Shown piece by piece: positions 47,728 through 57,479 of a stretch of 64,000 nucleotides of DNA. The notes beneath the pieces were generated by a model. It worked only from the letters and a program-made list of their open reading frames with translations. It did not search any database and had not been told where the DNA came from. Location of the stretch: assembly GCA_964017235.1 (NCBI GenBank), contig OZ024927.1, positions 54,937,293 through 55,001,292 of the forward strand, written 5' to 3'. The position numbers and the translations under genes are program-made. Source of the DNA: Sabellastarte sp. h YS-2021 (Eukaryota > Annelida > Polychaeta > Sabellida > Sabellidae). Position 1 is the stretch's first letter. The number at the start of each line of letters is the position of its first letter.

Positions 47728-50700
47728 CTGAAATGAAAAAGTGAATCCTCTTAACATTACAATACACAATGACACAATGTCAATTTTCAGGAATACTTGT
47801 TTTCATAATTAGTGGAACCTTTAAAAATTATTCAAGCTTTGATTCTCTATCCATAAGATTGCCACAACGAGCATGCACATGAAGTTAGTCAATATAACTT
47901 TTCCTCTCTAAATATGTTTTATCAGTTAACATTTTACAATATTTATCCATATACAAAAGCAAAAGTTGGGGCTTTTACATCCTTTTCCACAGCCACCACC
48001 TTCCAGGATGACATAAAAAAGAGAAGTATTTGTGCCTCACTAACTGCATTACCACTTACAGGAAATGGACAAAAATAAAAAAAGAAACATGGCAGCTTTG
48101 ATAGAACGCTATAAAAGATACAAAAATACAAGATAAAAGTGTATAATTTCTTCAGATTTAAGGTTTTTTTTCTAATATTTTTAGTTCTCCCACAATAATA
48201 TGTGCTGGCAATTGAGATACAGGCTGTAAAGTATCATTATTGCCCATTGCCACCGGATTCGAGAGCTGTTTTCCTATCTGTAATAGTCGCACCCCCCACC
48301 CCCCTTCTTTTAAATGCATCGCCCCCCACCCCCACCCCCACCCAGGGCATTTAATAATATAAATATGGTACCATATCCAAATTCCAAAGCACTTGTTCTT
48401 TCTACAAATGCACATTACCTTTTGCATGTCAGGATCCTCGGAATTTATCAGTTTGGGAATTACTAACATCACAAGTAGTGGCAATACCATCATCATAACC
48501 TGAAACAATAATGATTCAAAGCAATTAATGTAACTAAACACACAACATGAATGAGCACAGTAATTTTCTCTTCCAACAACCATTTTATGTATGTGAGCTA
48601 AATCAGAGATACAGACTAAATACCATAACAATTTAACCAATCCTGCTGTGTAAGATATTGAGCAATGATTTATCCGACCCATGTTTTGCTTTGAACATGT
48701 TACTATCAAAAGCTACTACCTAGTATTTTATAACAAAGACTATTTAGCAAATATTTTTGACTCCAGCTTTATATGTCAAACGCTCTTAGGAGAAATCTTG
48801 TGCATACCCAAAAAGGGCTATTTTAGTACAAAACTCAAACATGTAAGAGCATAGTTATGAATATTTCTTATGAGACTTATGAGAAGTAAATATTGAAGGT
48901 GAATAATTAATGCTGAGGTAAAGCATATTGGCTATGGTTTGAAATATATTAGGTTTATTGTCAGATAATATATCAATGATATTTATCTTAATTTTTGTAT
49001 GGTTTCTTTACATATATATTAAACAAATGGTCATGCTAAGCCAAATACAATTTTGAAATTTTGAATGCACAGTTCTAAGACAACCTGACATGAATAAAAT
49101 TTTATGATCTGAGGATTAATTTTCGGGCATTCGAGTCTACTTCCATACTTAGCATATATTCAACCAATATACAAACCCTCCCTCACTCCAAATAATATAT
49201 GCCATGTGTTGTTTTTCATTTGGCAAAACACAAGCCTATATATTTACACCTGTCTCACCTTTAGCTGAAATGAATAATCTATAAGTATCCCAAATATACA
49301 AACCATAGGACTAAATAGGAAATCTGTTATCCTCCATTGTTCCCTTTGCTGGAAATAACTGGCTCTGCCTTTTGCTTTAAATTTTAAAGGATATGCCAAT
49401 GAGTCCACTGCTGAAGGATTTACTAAATTCAATCTTCTAGCCCTCATCTTTCCTAAAATACATACATGGTTAATAATTGGTGGCAAAGAAACTTATGAGA
49501 TTTGACTGCTTTCAGAAAAGTACCAAAAATTTGAAAATTTCTACATATAAATTGACCAAGAATATTATTATATATATGTTTTTTCCACAATTATACAAAG
49601 TATAGTTAATAAATAATTTGTTAAACAAAGAAACTTAGTTATTGGTACATGGCACATTTGCTCCAGTAATAACTTTTTCATAGCCTCAGAATGTATATCC
49701 TCTTGCAGCAAACTCACTTTTCTGAGTTATCATTTACTCAAACTACATGCACAGCATGAATCATCACCACAAACATTTATATGTGAATATCTTGTCTGGG
49801 AATGCCACCCCTAGTGTCATAAAGTGAAACAATAATAAACATGAAGATCACAAGTTTTTACAGTTTTCATACAATTCATGAACTACTTCCTCATATTTCT
49901 GATGTTTTACCTTTTGAATTGACATCTACTCTTACAGGTTCAAAAACAAACATTGGGTGAATCACTTCAACGATATAAGACCCATGTGCAATATTAGAAA
50001 CTGTGAAGGATCCATCACTCCTAAAACAAAACAAAATAATACCAGCTAGGATTAAAAGTTTAAAATGACCCAAATATCATCCAGTGGGATAATTTAACAA
50101 ACTGGAAATGTATCAAGTGATGTGATGTCCGAGCCTTTTACTGATTCCTCCCTCAGGTTTTTTAAACAATCAACACAAGAAACACAAGTACTAAAGAAAA
50201 GCAAGACTGCTAATCAGTTAATTGCAATTCTGTGTGGACAATATATGGGTTAACTCCCAATAGTGATAGAGCTTCTTTGAACTTTTTAAGACGTATCTGA
50301 TGTGATGTAATATTTTGATATATATGTTTATATATTTTATGTGTTCCAATATGTTGCTATATATGTCTGGACTATTTATAAAATACTGCAAATTCCACAA
50401 GTATACTTGGGACAAATTAAGTATCATAAATATTTATGTCTCTTTTATGTATTCACAATTTCCTTTTGAACTAGATATTGCGTCTTGATGCAGTGTATCC
50501 CCGGACGGAACATGGTTGAAGCGTGAATGTGTCGGGCTTGAGCCTTTTTCCTGGAGCACCAGGTCAGGATTCTCCATAGTAGGGCACAAAGCCACAAAGA
50601 GGGCCCGACTTAATCCCCCCCTCCTTAAACAGGCAACCACCATGGTGTTGTCCGTAGCTATGGTAGCAATAAGGTTCAAGCAGAGGTCTTGGAACTCCTT

Positions 50701-53700
50701 TAGAGCCAAAAGATCGCCTTGGTTCCAGATATTTAGGTGTAACCAATGACTGGTATAAGAATTTCTCTGTAACCAATTTCCTCGTGCAGTAACTGGTTGA
50801 TCTGAGACAGCCACTTGGACCCTTAAAAGGCTACTGCTGGTCTGTTAGCCAGTTCTGTGGACCTGCCCAGTACCGGGGTCTAACCGGCTATAGGTGAAGC
50901 AATCCTCTGTAACCAGTTCCTGTTGGCTCCATAGTTCTGCGAAAACTCATTGGAGCTGGCAGAACTGGGCGAATTAGAATATATCTCAGCAGGCATAGGC
51001 TTATATGAAATAACTCCCTTCTTCCTGTCCATAACTGTGGAATCAGCAGAATTTCAATATAACCAATGATCCTCTGTAACCAGGAAGTCTGGATACTGGT
51101 ACTCCATCATGTACTCAACCTCCAAAGCGATTTTCAATAGTTTGCATGCAATATAGTCAGCAATCAGTGTGAAAATATCTCCAAAAAGGCCAAAAATGGC
51201 CTCGGTCAGGTACTTTAGGCAACTTGTAGATGACCTTCAAGGTCAAATTTCAGCATGCTTATAGAGGACATATGTATGTATTATATATACCAGCCATAGG
51301 ATGATCTAACCTTCTGTATATGAGAACTGGGCCAAATGTGAAAAAATGGCCAAAATCTGACATTTAAGAGACCACCAGTGACCTTGAGATTGAAGATCAA
51401 GGTCACAAAACAATAGCATTCGTGGCATTGCCCACATATACCCACATACCAAATTTGAAAGGTCTAACTAAAATATTTTTAAGCTATCGCATCCAAAAGA
51501 AAATCTCTGCGGCGGCGGCGTGACCGTACTGAATTCAAAGTATCCCCAACTTTCGTCCGGGGATACAATAAAAGACCTCCAGATAAATATATTTCTGAGC
51601 AAATCATCTGACAAATAATCGGGTGTGTCTGTGGTACAGTAATCTGCCCTGTAGAAAATATGCTACAGTACGGATTGCCACACTCAAGAAGTTTGTCTCG
51701 AGTGGGGTTTTAGTAACACTTTCCTAGCTGGTGTACCCACCACTTTTTTCAATTTCTGCACCATTACTACAGTGGTTTGCTCCAAATAAGAAGTGATAGA
51801 AAGTTAGAAACTATAATTTCCCTTGAAAATGGGGTGAATCAATAATAAAGAGAAGTATAATACCTTTAGCAACGATACAATATTGCTTTCTGAAAGTGAA
51901 ATGAACCTGCAGAGAAATATAAATGCTTTGTCAAATTTGCAACATGCAGGTCTAGTTTAGGATACCAGCCTAAACCACAATCTAGTTAATTTACTGGAAC
52001 ATGGCAAATGAATGCTGCTGTAGTTTAGCACTTATTCTCCAGTCCATTAAATCACCATACTCCAAACACTTTGTAAATAATTGGGGATCTGGGAGAATTT
52101 ACTGGATAGTGGATACTGTATTATATTTTGTGCACAAATGAAAAATCTTTTTTGAACAGTGTAAATATAACAGAGTGTCTTCAGAACCGGAAGGACGGGT
52201 CATACTTCTCTTGATTTCAGAACAGTCATGTCCACATCATAAAATATTTTACAACTTCACTTATATTGGCTGCTGTTGTTGGTGAAAATCAATACAATCA
52301 AACAACAATCAATATTTAAAATAAATGGAGTTTTATTTTCTTTTAAATAAATGTTACAAATCATTCTGTCTTTTACAAATTACTTTAGTGGATAAAATTT
52401 GCATATTTTATGGAAATTCACGAGTGTTGCCAATGACAACTAAATTTTATTTATGTTCAAAATTCATGTATTATTTCACATAACAAAATCAGGATTTTAC
52501 TGACCCTTATATTATAAAACTTTATTTTATCAAATATATATATTTTTTTGTGAAAGACATGAAGGGGAAGGATGTTTTTTACAACAGGTCATGAAGCAAA
52601 TCATTTGTAAAACTGTTTGCGGTACCCAAATTGATTGTTTTCCTATCCATCAGTGACTGTTCTGAAGCCACACCATAAATATAATGCAATTTGAGAAAAT
52701 GAACTGGATACCACTTTATTTTCTTTGGATGTCAGTACTTCCTGATGCTTAATCATGGCTTTTTTTTGTGTGTATGTGTGTGTGAATAATGTATCACTGT
52801 TTTTTATGTAACTTTGGCCCATACACAACTTATTGCACATTTGTGTACTTCTACCGTATCCAAGGAGATAAAAACATTTTAAAGTCATTTATAATGTCTA
52901 AAAACAATGGACTCTTCTAATTTATTTCATAAATTATTGTAATTCCGATGTGTTCACGTAATATTGATTAAGTTAGTATATTTTCTATATTTTTGACAGC
53001 CTTTTTAAAGACGTTGTTATTTCCAGTAGTTACGACAGGAAATCCATGATTTCATTGGGATATTTTTGAGCAAGGGCTATTCTACTCTTTAAAATGGCAG
53101 TTTTAAATTAAATATTTGGTAAAATACAAGTGGGAAGACATTAGGTGTCATTATGTTGCTTCATTTTCATGCAGTTTTTATATATACATAATAGGCTGCT
53201 TATAGACCGAGTTTCTGTCCCGTCGCGTATTGCTGTTGATATTTCTGATGGTACGCAATGGCGAGGGACAGAGTTCATATGTACCTGTTTTCTGTGTAAA
53301 GTTTGGACGGCATATTTGTACACATATTATCACAAATATAAAGTGCTATTTGGTTTCTTTAAGGTATGTACATGTGCCGTTCACTTATATTTCATGCCAA
53401 TCAAACTGGCATGTATATATTTCAACCAATTTTCAAAATGTAAACAAACCTTTAACATTACATAGTTATCCACAAAAATTCCTGGCTTCTAAAAGCAGTT
53501 TACTTTAACAACATATGTATTGGAAACTGGATACAGCTGTAATAGACATAACAATAACTTTTTAAAGTGAATGCAATAATTCCCCACAGTTCAAGATTTA
53601 CACAGAAAAAAGCAACATGTGAGCTCTGTCCCTCGCCATTGTGTCCATCAGTATATCAATAGCAATTGGCGACGGGACAGAAACTCGGTCTAGGCTGCTT

Positions 53701-54725
53701 AGTACATTTAAGTTACATAGGAACACCATATTCTCAGAGGAAACTGGTCAACTCGGACCTTTGTCAACTCGGACCTTTGTCAACTCGGCCCCCGCCAACT
53801 CGGACTCTTCTATGCAAACTCGGCCCCATTCAATTAGAAATTGAAATGGACATAAAATCTTTATTTATCTATGGATTTTGACAATCTTGGTGTCATTGTT
53901 TAGAGTTTTTAGTGGTGGTGGATCAATTCACGCCCGGGTACCAATTCACGCCCACCCCTAAATTTATCCAAAACAATCACAGTTAAACAATCAATTACAA
54001 GTGTAAATGATCCATTTGATGATTATCTATGATGTGGTAAACATCTTCTCTATGAAAAATTATAAATCTTCAAGAAAATTGAGGGTGGGCCTGAATTGGT
54101 ACCCGGGCGTGAACTGGTCCACCACCACTAGTGGTGGATATAACAGTAACACATAATATTGAATCAGGTTTACACATTAAGAGAAACATGTATAAAAAGG
54201 ATTTATCAGATCCATTGGTGACAGTTTTAACAGTTTAATATTAATTTTAATAGTCATTCCATTGATATCAGATAATTTAAAACATATTTCGGCTAATTTA
54301 TCTCATAAAACACATAATACATGATAAATATACAGTGCATAGAGAAAAATTATATTTGGAAATGAGCTTCACACGAGGCCCAGTTTGTATATGAGTGGGC
54401 CGAGTTGGCAAAGGTCCGAGTTGACCATGATTAAACAAAAAATGTGAGTTTAATGGTAGGTTATAGTCTGATAGTTTAAATCTATGAACACATTATTTTT
54501 GTGTGTAAAATTCAGCTTTAATAAAAATTCGTACCTGAGGAATCCCAGATGATCTCCCCCATCAACCAAAACTCTTGTCTTTGAAATCCACTCAGAATCT
54601 TGTGTGTTTGGAATCGAAACTCGGCCATCTATTTTGAACATTTTATAGCCATTTTCTTCACAGTGAGTAAGTACTGCCAGAATTGGTAAGGCGAAAATAA
54701 CACCAACATAATGTTTTAAAAGCAT
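47593..54725 (-). CDS. EMC7: ER membrane protein complex subunit 7, five coding exons, complete
   Basis: EMC7 belongs to the ER membrane protein complex, which inserts tail-anchored and multipass proteins into the ER membrane; its beta-sandwich faces the lumen. Exons 54725-54535, 50020-49911, 49452-49304, 48499-48419 and 47727-47593 have GT-AG junctions and sum to 666 bp, 221 residues plus stop (human protein 242). From the N-terminus: a signal peptide ('[14 protein letters not shown]'), then '[10 protein letters not shown]' and '[14 protein letters not shown]'. Across splice 1 comes '[19 protein letters not shown]', then '[14 protein letters not shown]' across splice 2, 'ITDFLFSPM' and the membrane segment '[18 protein letters not shown]'. 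Next are 'NSEDPDM' and a lysine-rich tail ending 'KNKNKKR'. Motif order matches the EMC7 family throughout. The start at 54725 is chosen because it places the signal peptide at the N-terminus; an in-frame extension to 54866 exists. Intron 1 is 4.5 kb and full of mobile elements. Confidence 0.93.
47963..47996 (-). mobile_element. SINE 3' tail fragment in EMC7 intron 4
   Basis: On the minus strand 'GGCTGTGGAAAAGGATGTAA' then 'AAGCCCCAAC', a diverged copy of the family tail. Confidence 0.45.
48291..48344 (-). repeat. G-rich tract on the EMC7 sense strand, quadruplex candidate
   Basis: Runs of three to six C on the plus strand (GGG-GGGGG on the transcript) lie in intron 4, about 75 bp downstream of the exon 4 donor. 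At least six G runs occur within 55 bases. Confidence 0.6.
48419..48499 (-). CDS. EMC7: EMC7 coding exon 4 (transmembrane segment)
   Basis: 81 bp, 27 codons, phase 0 at both ends. The acceptor is TTGTTTCAG|GTTATG and the donor CAAAAG|GTAATG. It encodes the single membrane span '[18 protein letters not shown]' and 'NSEDPDMQK'. Confidence 0.92.
49304..49452 (-). CDS. EMC7: EMC7 coding exon 3
   Basis: 149 bp, from acceptor TTTTAG|GAAAGATGAGG to donor CCTATG|GTTTGT. It encodes '[20 protein letters not shown]', '[14 protein letters not shown]' and 'ITDFLFSPM', ending in phase 0 just before the membrane segment. Confidence 0.92.
49911..50020 (-). CDS. EMC7: EMC7 coding exon 2
   Basis: 110 bp, from acceptor TTTTAG|GAGTGATGG to donor CAAAAG|GTAAAAC. 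It encodes '[19 protein letters not shown]' and 'PVRVDVNSK', the core of the lumenal beta-sandwich. Confidence 0.92.
50494..51567. mobile_element. Inverted-repeat element in EMC7 intron 1 with terminal hairpin
   Basis: TGTATCCCCGGACG (50494-50507) and CGTCCGGGGATACA (51554-51567) are perfect 14-bp inverted ends. GTATCCCC at 51540-51547 pairs with GGGGATAC at 51559-51566, a perfect 8-bp stem with an 11-base loop. The right half has 'GATCAAGGTCAC', 'CATACCAAATTTGAAAGGTC' and 'GCGGCGGCGGCG', which I associate with bivalve interspersed repeats. The left third carries an RNase H fragment. No target duplication was found. MITE or Helentron-type non-autonomous element are both possible. Confidence 0.65.
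50510..50815 (-). pseudogene. RNase H fragment of a DIRS- or gypsy-type retroelement
   Basis: RNase H removes the RNA strand during retroelement reverse transcription. On the minus strand, '[11 protein letters not shown]' and '[15 protein letters not shown]' match the 'ATDNTTVVAY-NKQGG' RNase H block of DIRS/gypsy pol. After a frameshift the next frame reads '[14 protein letters not shown]' then 'ARHI', the expected continuation up to the 'ARHIPG' motif. Several frame changes and a stop make it non-functional. It lies entirely inside the inverted-repeat element. DIRS versus gypsy origin is not resolved. Confidence 0.65.
51568..53193. other. EMC7 intron 1 sequence, nothing recognised
   Basis: AT-rich, with a GTGTGTAT-type short repeat near 52765. 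No transposon ends or coding text were identified. Confidence 0.4.
53203..53691. mobile_element. MITE with about 110-bp inverted ends and 9-bp target duplication
   Basis: The ends start TAGACCGAGTTTCTGTCCCG on both strands and stay similar for about 110 bp, through 'CAATGGCGAGGGACAGAG' and 'TTTTCTGTGTAAA'. GGCTGCTTA lies immediately outside both ends (53194-53202 and 53692-53700). A 9-bp duplication fits Mutator-like elements; the assignment to that group is inferred. No protein is encoded; small frames inside are by-products of the arms. Confidence 0.85.
53744..54427. mobile_element. Host MITE with repeated 'CAACTCGG' ends
   Basis: The left end TGGTCAACTCGGACCTTTG and the right end CAAAGGTCCGAGTTGACCA are inverted. 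The left arm repeats the 'CAACTCGGACC/CCC' phrase four to five times. A second element (53912-54128) is inserted in it. No target duplication was seen. Confidence 0.65.
53912..54128. mobile_element. Nested 217-bp MITE with TA target duplication
   Basis: The ends GTGGTGGTGGATCAATTCAC and, inverted, GTGGTGGTGGACCAGTTCAC continue through 'GCCCGGGTACCAATTCA', giving arms of about 45 bp. TA lies on both sides (53910-53911, 54129-54130), as in Tc1/mariner-type insertions. It sits inside the 53744-54427 element. Confidence 0.8.
54535..54725 (-). CDS. EMC7: EMC7 coding exon 1 (signal peptide, first beta-strand region)
   Basis: It encodes 63 codons plus two bases and ends 'HLGFL' + AG at donor CTCAG|GTACGA. 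The first base of exon 2 completes an Arg codon. Confidence 0.9.
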
Positions 54726-54866
54726 TTTGTATGCGAGTTTTTCATCAAATGACTTCCGCAGTCCTGACAAAAATGGGCGATAATAAGTAACCCCAAATCC
54801 AAAAGCGAAGAAGATAGCGACAGCAAATAGAGTCACTCGGCCCACTGGGTCGTTTTGTTCATTCAT
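54726..54866 (-). other. In-frame 47-codon extension upstream of EMC7
   Basis: An upstream ATG at 54866 opens the same frame as EMC7 with no stop. It encodes a charged start, a hydrophobic stretch 'VTLFAVAIFFAFGFGVTYY' and 'RPFLSGLRKSFDEKLAYK' before the signal-peptide ATG. I do not recognise it. Both ATGs have A at -3. It could be 5' UTR that happens to be open, an alternative N-terminus with a membrane anchor, or a separate small protein. A two-codon upstream frame (ATG AAA AAA TGA) just precedes it. Confidence 0.4.
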
Positions 54867-54918
54867 TTTTTCATTATCAAAATTCTTATTGGTCTACAAA
54901 AACTCAAATGGACTAGGC

Positions 54919-55610
54919 GGGATTCACAAAATGTTTTAAGTCTAAGACTTGTCTTAAGTCTAACATAAAAGTCTTAAATGTTAAAAACTGTTATAAAGTT
55001 AAGACAAAATTTATGCTTAGACAAAATGGGATTCACAAAAAGTCTAAGACAAAATTTTATCTTCAATTTTGTCTAAACTTTAAAACCACTGCAGGGCAGA
55101 CTTAAGTCATTTTTGAAATATTCCATTGCATGTATTTACATTTTACCCTTTGTTATGCCAATAAAAAATATACTATGGGGATCTATACTTCCTATGAAAG
55201 TAATTTCTGTGGATTGCAATAGAAATTTACAACATTCAGTTTCCTATAAATTTCCATATTTTACCTCCTTGTGGCAAAAATACTGTCATAAAAATGGCTG
55301 ACTCACAATAAAACACTATGATTACTATTTTTACATAATTTTACAAAAAAGTAACAAATCTGTTTTATAATTTTGAAGAGCATGTTTGGTGTAATTATTG
55401 GTGAAAAATATTTTTGTTTTGTTTAAAATTTGTTAATTTGGATACAAAAGAATTAAGACTTTTGCATAAATTTTCTCTCACCTAATATTTTGCTAAGCCC
55501 TTTTTGTGAATCCCAACTAAAGATAAAATCTCAGCTAAGACAAAAGTCTTAAACTTAAGACTGGTCTTAACTAAAATTTTGTCTACAATTTAAGACCCTT
55601 TGTGAATTCT
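54919..55610. mobile_element. Inverted-repeat element with 'GTCTTAAG' arms, next to EMC7
   Basis: The left end GGGATTCACAAAATG and the right end (inverted) GAATTCACAAAGGG are followed by arms rich in 'GTCTTAAGTCTTA' phrases; the phrase 'TGGGATTCACAAAA' recurs just inside each arm. The core shares about 280 bp with 57084-57475. There is no coding frame with any signature. It begins about 50 bp upstream of the EMC7 frame. Confidence 0.65.
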
Positions 55611-55619
55611 AGCTCTGGT

Positions 55620-56964
55620 TTCCAAATAAACATATAAAGCAGTAAATAATAGAAAAATATTTTCCCCACCAGTCACCAGTTTACAGGAAATTGAGAAAAT
55701 CAGTTCAACCACACGCCTTTGAATAAATTAATATAGCATGTAATGTAAAAATACATTAGGTTAAAGGAGCCTCACTCGATTTATAAGATGATCTATTGAG
55801 TATATGAACTACACTCAACAAGATGACTGAATGAGCACATAATCTATTTCAGGGACGACCTAACCAGCACCATTTCCTACAAATTGAGTGGGATTAGGTG
55901 GGTCTTTAATTTCCAAGTTACAAAATGCCCCATCTTGAAATAATTCTCGTACAAATACACACCTCAAAACACTCAAAAGGTTATCATACACATGGACAGA
56001 GCAGCATCTTCTGGAGGCCTCAGGTGGTGTGTTTGGTGGTGCATGTGACTGTAGCTGTTGCTGTTATGTTTTTTGGCATTCTTCCAGGTCATTAAGATAC
56101 TGTGATGTCTTGAACTATGTCATTATCTTGGCAAAAAATTCATAAATAATAAGAGAAACCATAACAAAGAACTTGTATTCATTGAATTTGTGTATATATT
56201 AAAAGAAAATTTAAAAATCTTGCACAGAATTGAAAAAAATAATGAAAAATTAAATTTTTATGAGCTTTTGAATAACAATCCTTCCTAAAAATATGTGATG
56301 GTTTACTCGGGCTGGCACACAACTGCTGAATTGTTTGATATGTATAGTATTGTCTTTTCTTTCTTTTCACTTTGTGTATATCTAATGTGTTGTTTATGTC
56401 TTGGATTGTATTTGTATATACATAGTGTATTGTACCTGTAGATATATTGTGTGCTGTATATGTTTTCTTGTTACAATAAAATAATGAAAAAAAAGATACT
56501 GTGATGGGGTCCGATTTTATGACATGTCCATCTTATTTTTAGACAGTTGCATGCTATACATGGCATCATATATATTTAATAAAATTGTATACTATACTTT
56601 TGCTCTTCTAAATGGATTTTATGTGAAAGCTCTACATTAAATAGATTGAAAATCCACCATGCAGTGTATATTTGTACTAAATAGGGACACAGACAGATAA
56701 GCAGTATGTATCACAGAATATCTGTGGCCTGAAACTATATTTTCAGGATTTCGAGATATATTTACGTCCAACTTAATAAATTAATATGGTTTGACTTCAA
56801 TAATACCCAACAACATACTGAAGCTGTTGTTTTGTATGTAATTTTACCTGTCAACATTTGTGTTTGTTGACTCACAATTCCTCAAAACAGCAGATATTTA
56901 GTTTAAAAATACTGAGGCCTTGTAGTTAAGGTAAAAATAAAGTGTGTCTTTCTAAAGATATGTG
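55620..56964. other. No gene recognised
   Basis: AT-rich. A segment at about 56370-56495 ends 'ACAATAAAATAATG' plus an A run and could be the 3' end of a retroposed sequence, but no body was identified. Confidence 0.4.
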
Positions 56965-57080
56965 AGGTTGTCAGTGCCCTAGTGGTTAGCAAGTTTTGCA
57001 TCTAATCACAGGCTGTCACCTCTGTGTGGTTCGAGTCCCACAATTGGCAATGCTGAGGACCTGTTCCAATATGACCCTGG
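56965..57080 (+). mobile_element. tRNA-derived SINE, tail cut off by an inverted-repeat element
   Basis: 'TGCCCTAGTGGTTAGCAAG' is an A-box head and 'GTGGTTCGAGTCCCACA' a well-kept T-arm with B box. 'CCAATATGACCCTGG' is the start of the family tail. The expected 'CTGTTGAACAGGACG' does not follow; the 57084 element begins instead. Confidence 0.6.
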
Positions 57081-57083
57081 CCA

Positions 57084-57475
57084 GGATTCATAAAAGATCT
57101 TAGACAAAAAATTGTCTTAACTTTAAGAGAAAAGTCTTAACTGTGCAAGAATATTGTCTTAAAGTTGAAACTTTTTTTTGCTTAGACAAAATGGGATTCA
57201 CAAAAGGTCTTGGACAAAAATTTGTCTTAAATTTTGTCATAACTTTAAGACCACTGCAGGGCAGACTTAAGCCATTTTTAAAATATTCCATTGCATGTAT
57301 TTACATTTTATCCTTTGTTATGCCAACAAAAAATATACTATGGGGATCTATACTTCCTATAAAAGTAATTTCTGTGGATTGCAATAGAAATTTACATCAT
57401 TTAATTACCTACAAATTTCCACATTTTACCTTCTTGTGGTAAAAATATTGTCATAAAAATGGCTGACTCACAATA
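57084..57475 (+). mobile_element. Second, right-truncated copy of the 'GTCTTAAG' element
   Basis: It shares with 54919-55610 the left arm 'GGATTCA-AAAAG', 'TTAGACAAAATGGGATTCAC' and the core from 'GACCACTGCAGGGCAGACTT' to 'AAAATGGCTGACTCACAATA'. Orientation is the same. The right arm is missing. Core similarity is high, with substitutions but few gaps. Confidence 0.65.
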
Positions 57476-57479
57476 AATA

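Noticed and set aside
48158-48709. 183-codon open frame, minus strand
   Set aside because: Only the 81 bp of EMC7 exon 4 in it is coding; the rest is intron, including the G-rich tract.
50434-50814. Open frame of 126 codons as a host gene
   Set aside because: It contains RNase H retroelement text that continues in another frame, so it is a pseudogene piece rather than a host exon.
56370-56495. Possible processed pseudogene or LINE 3' end with AATAAA and A run
   Set aside because: No coding body or target duplication could be found upstream.
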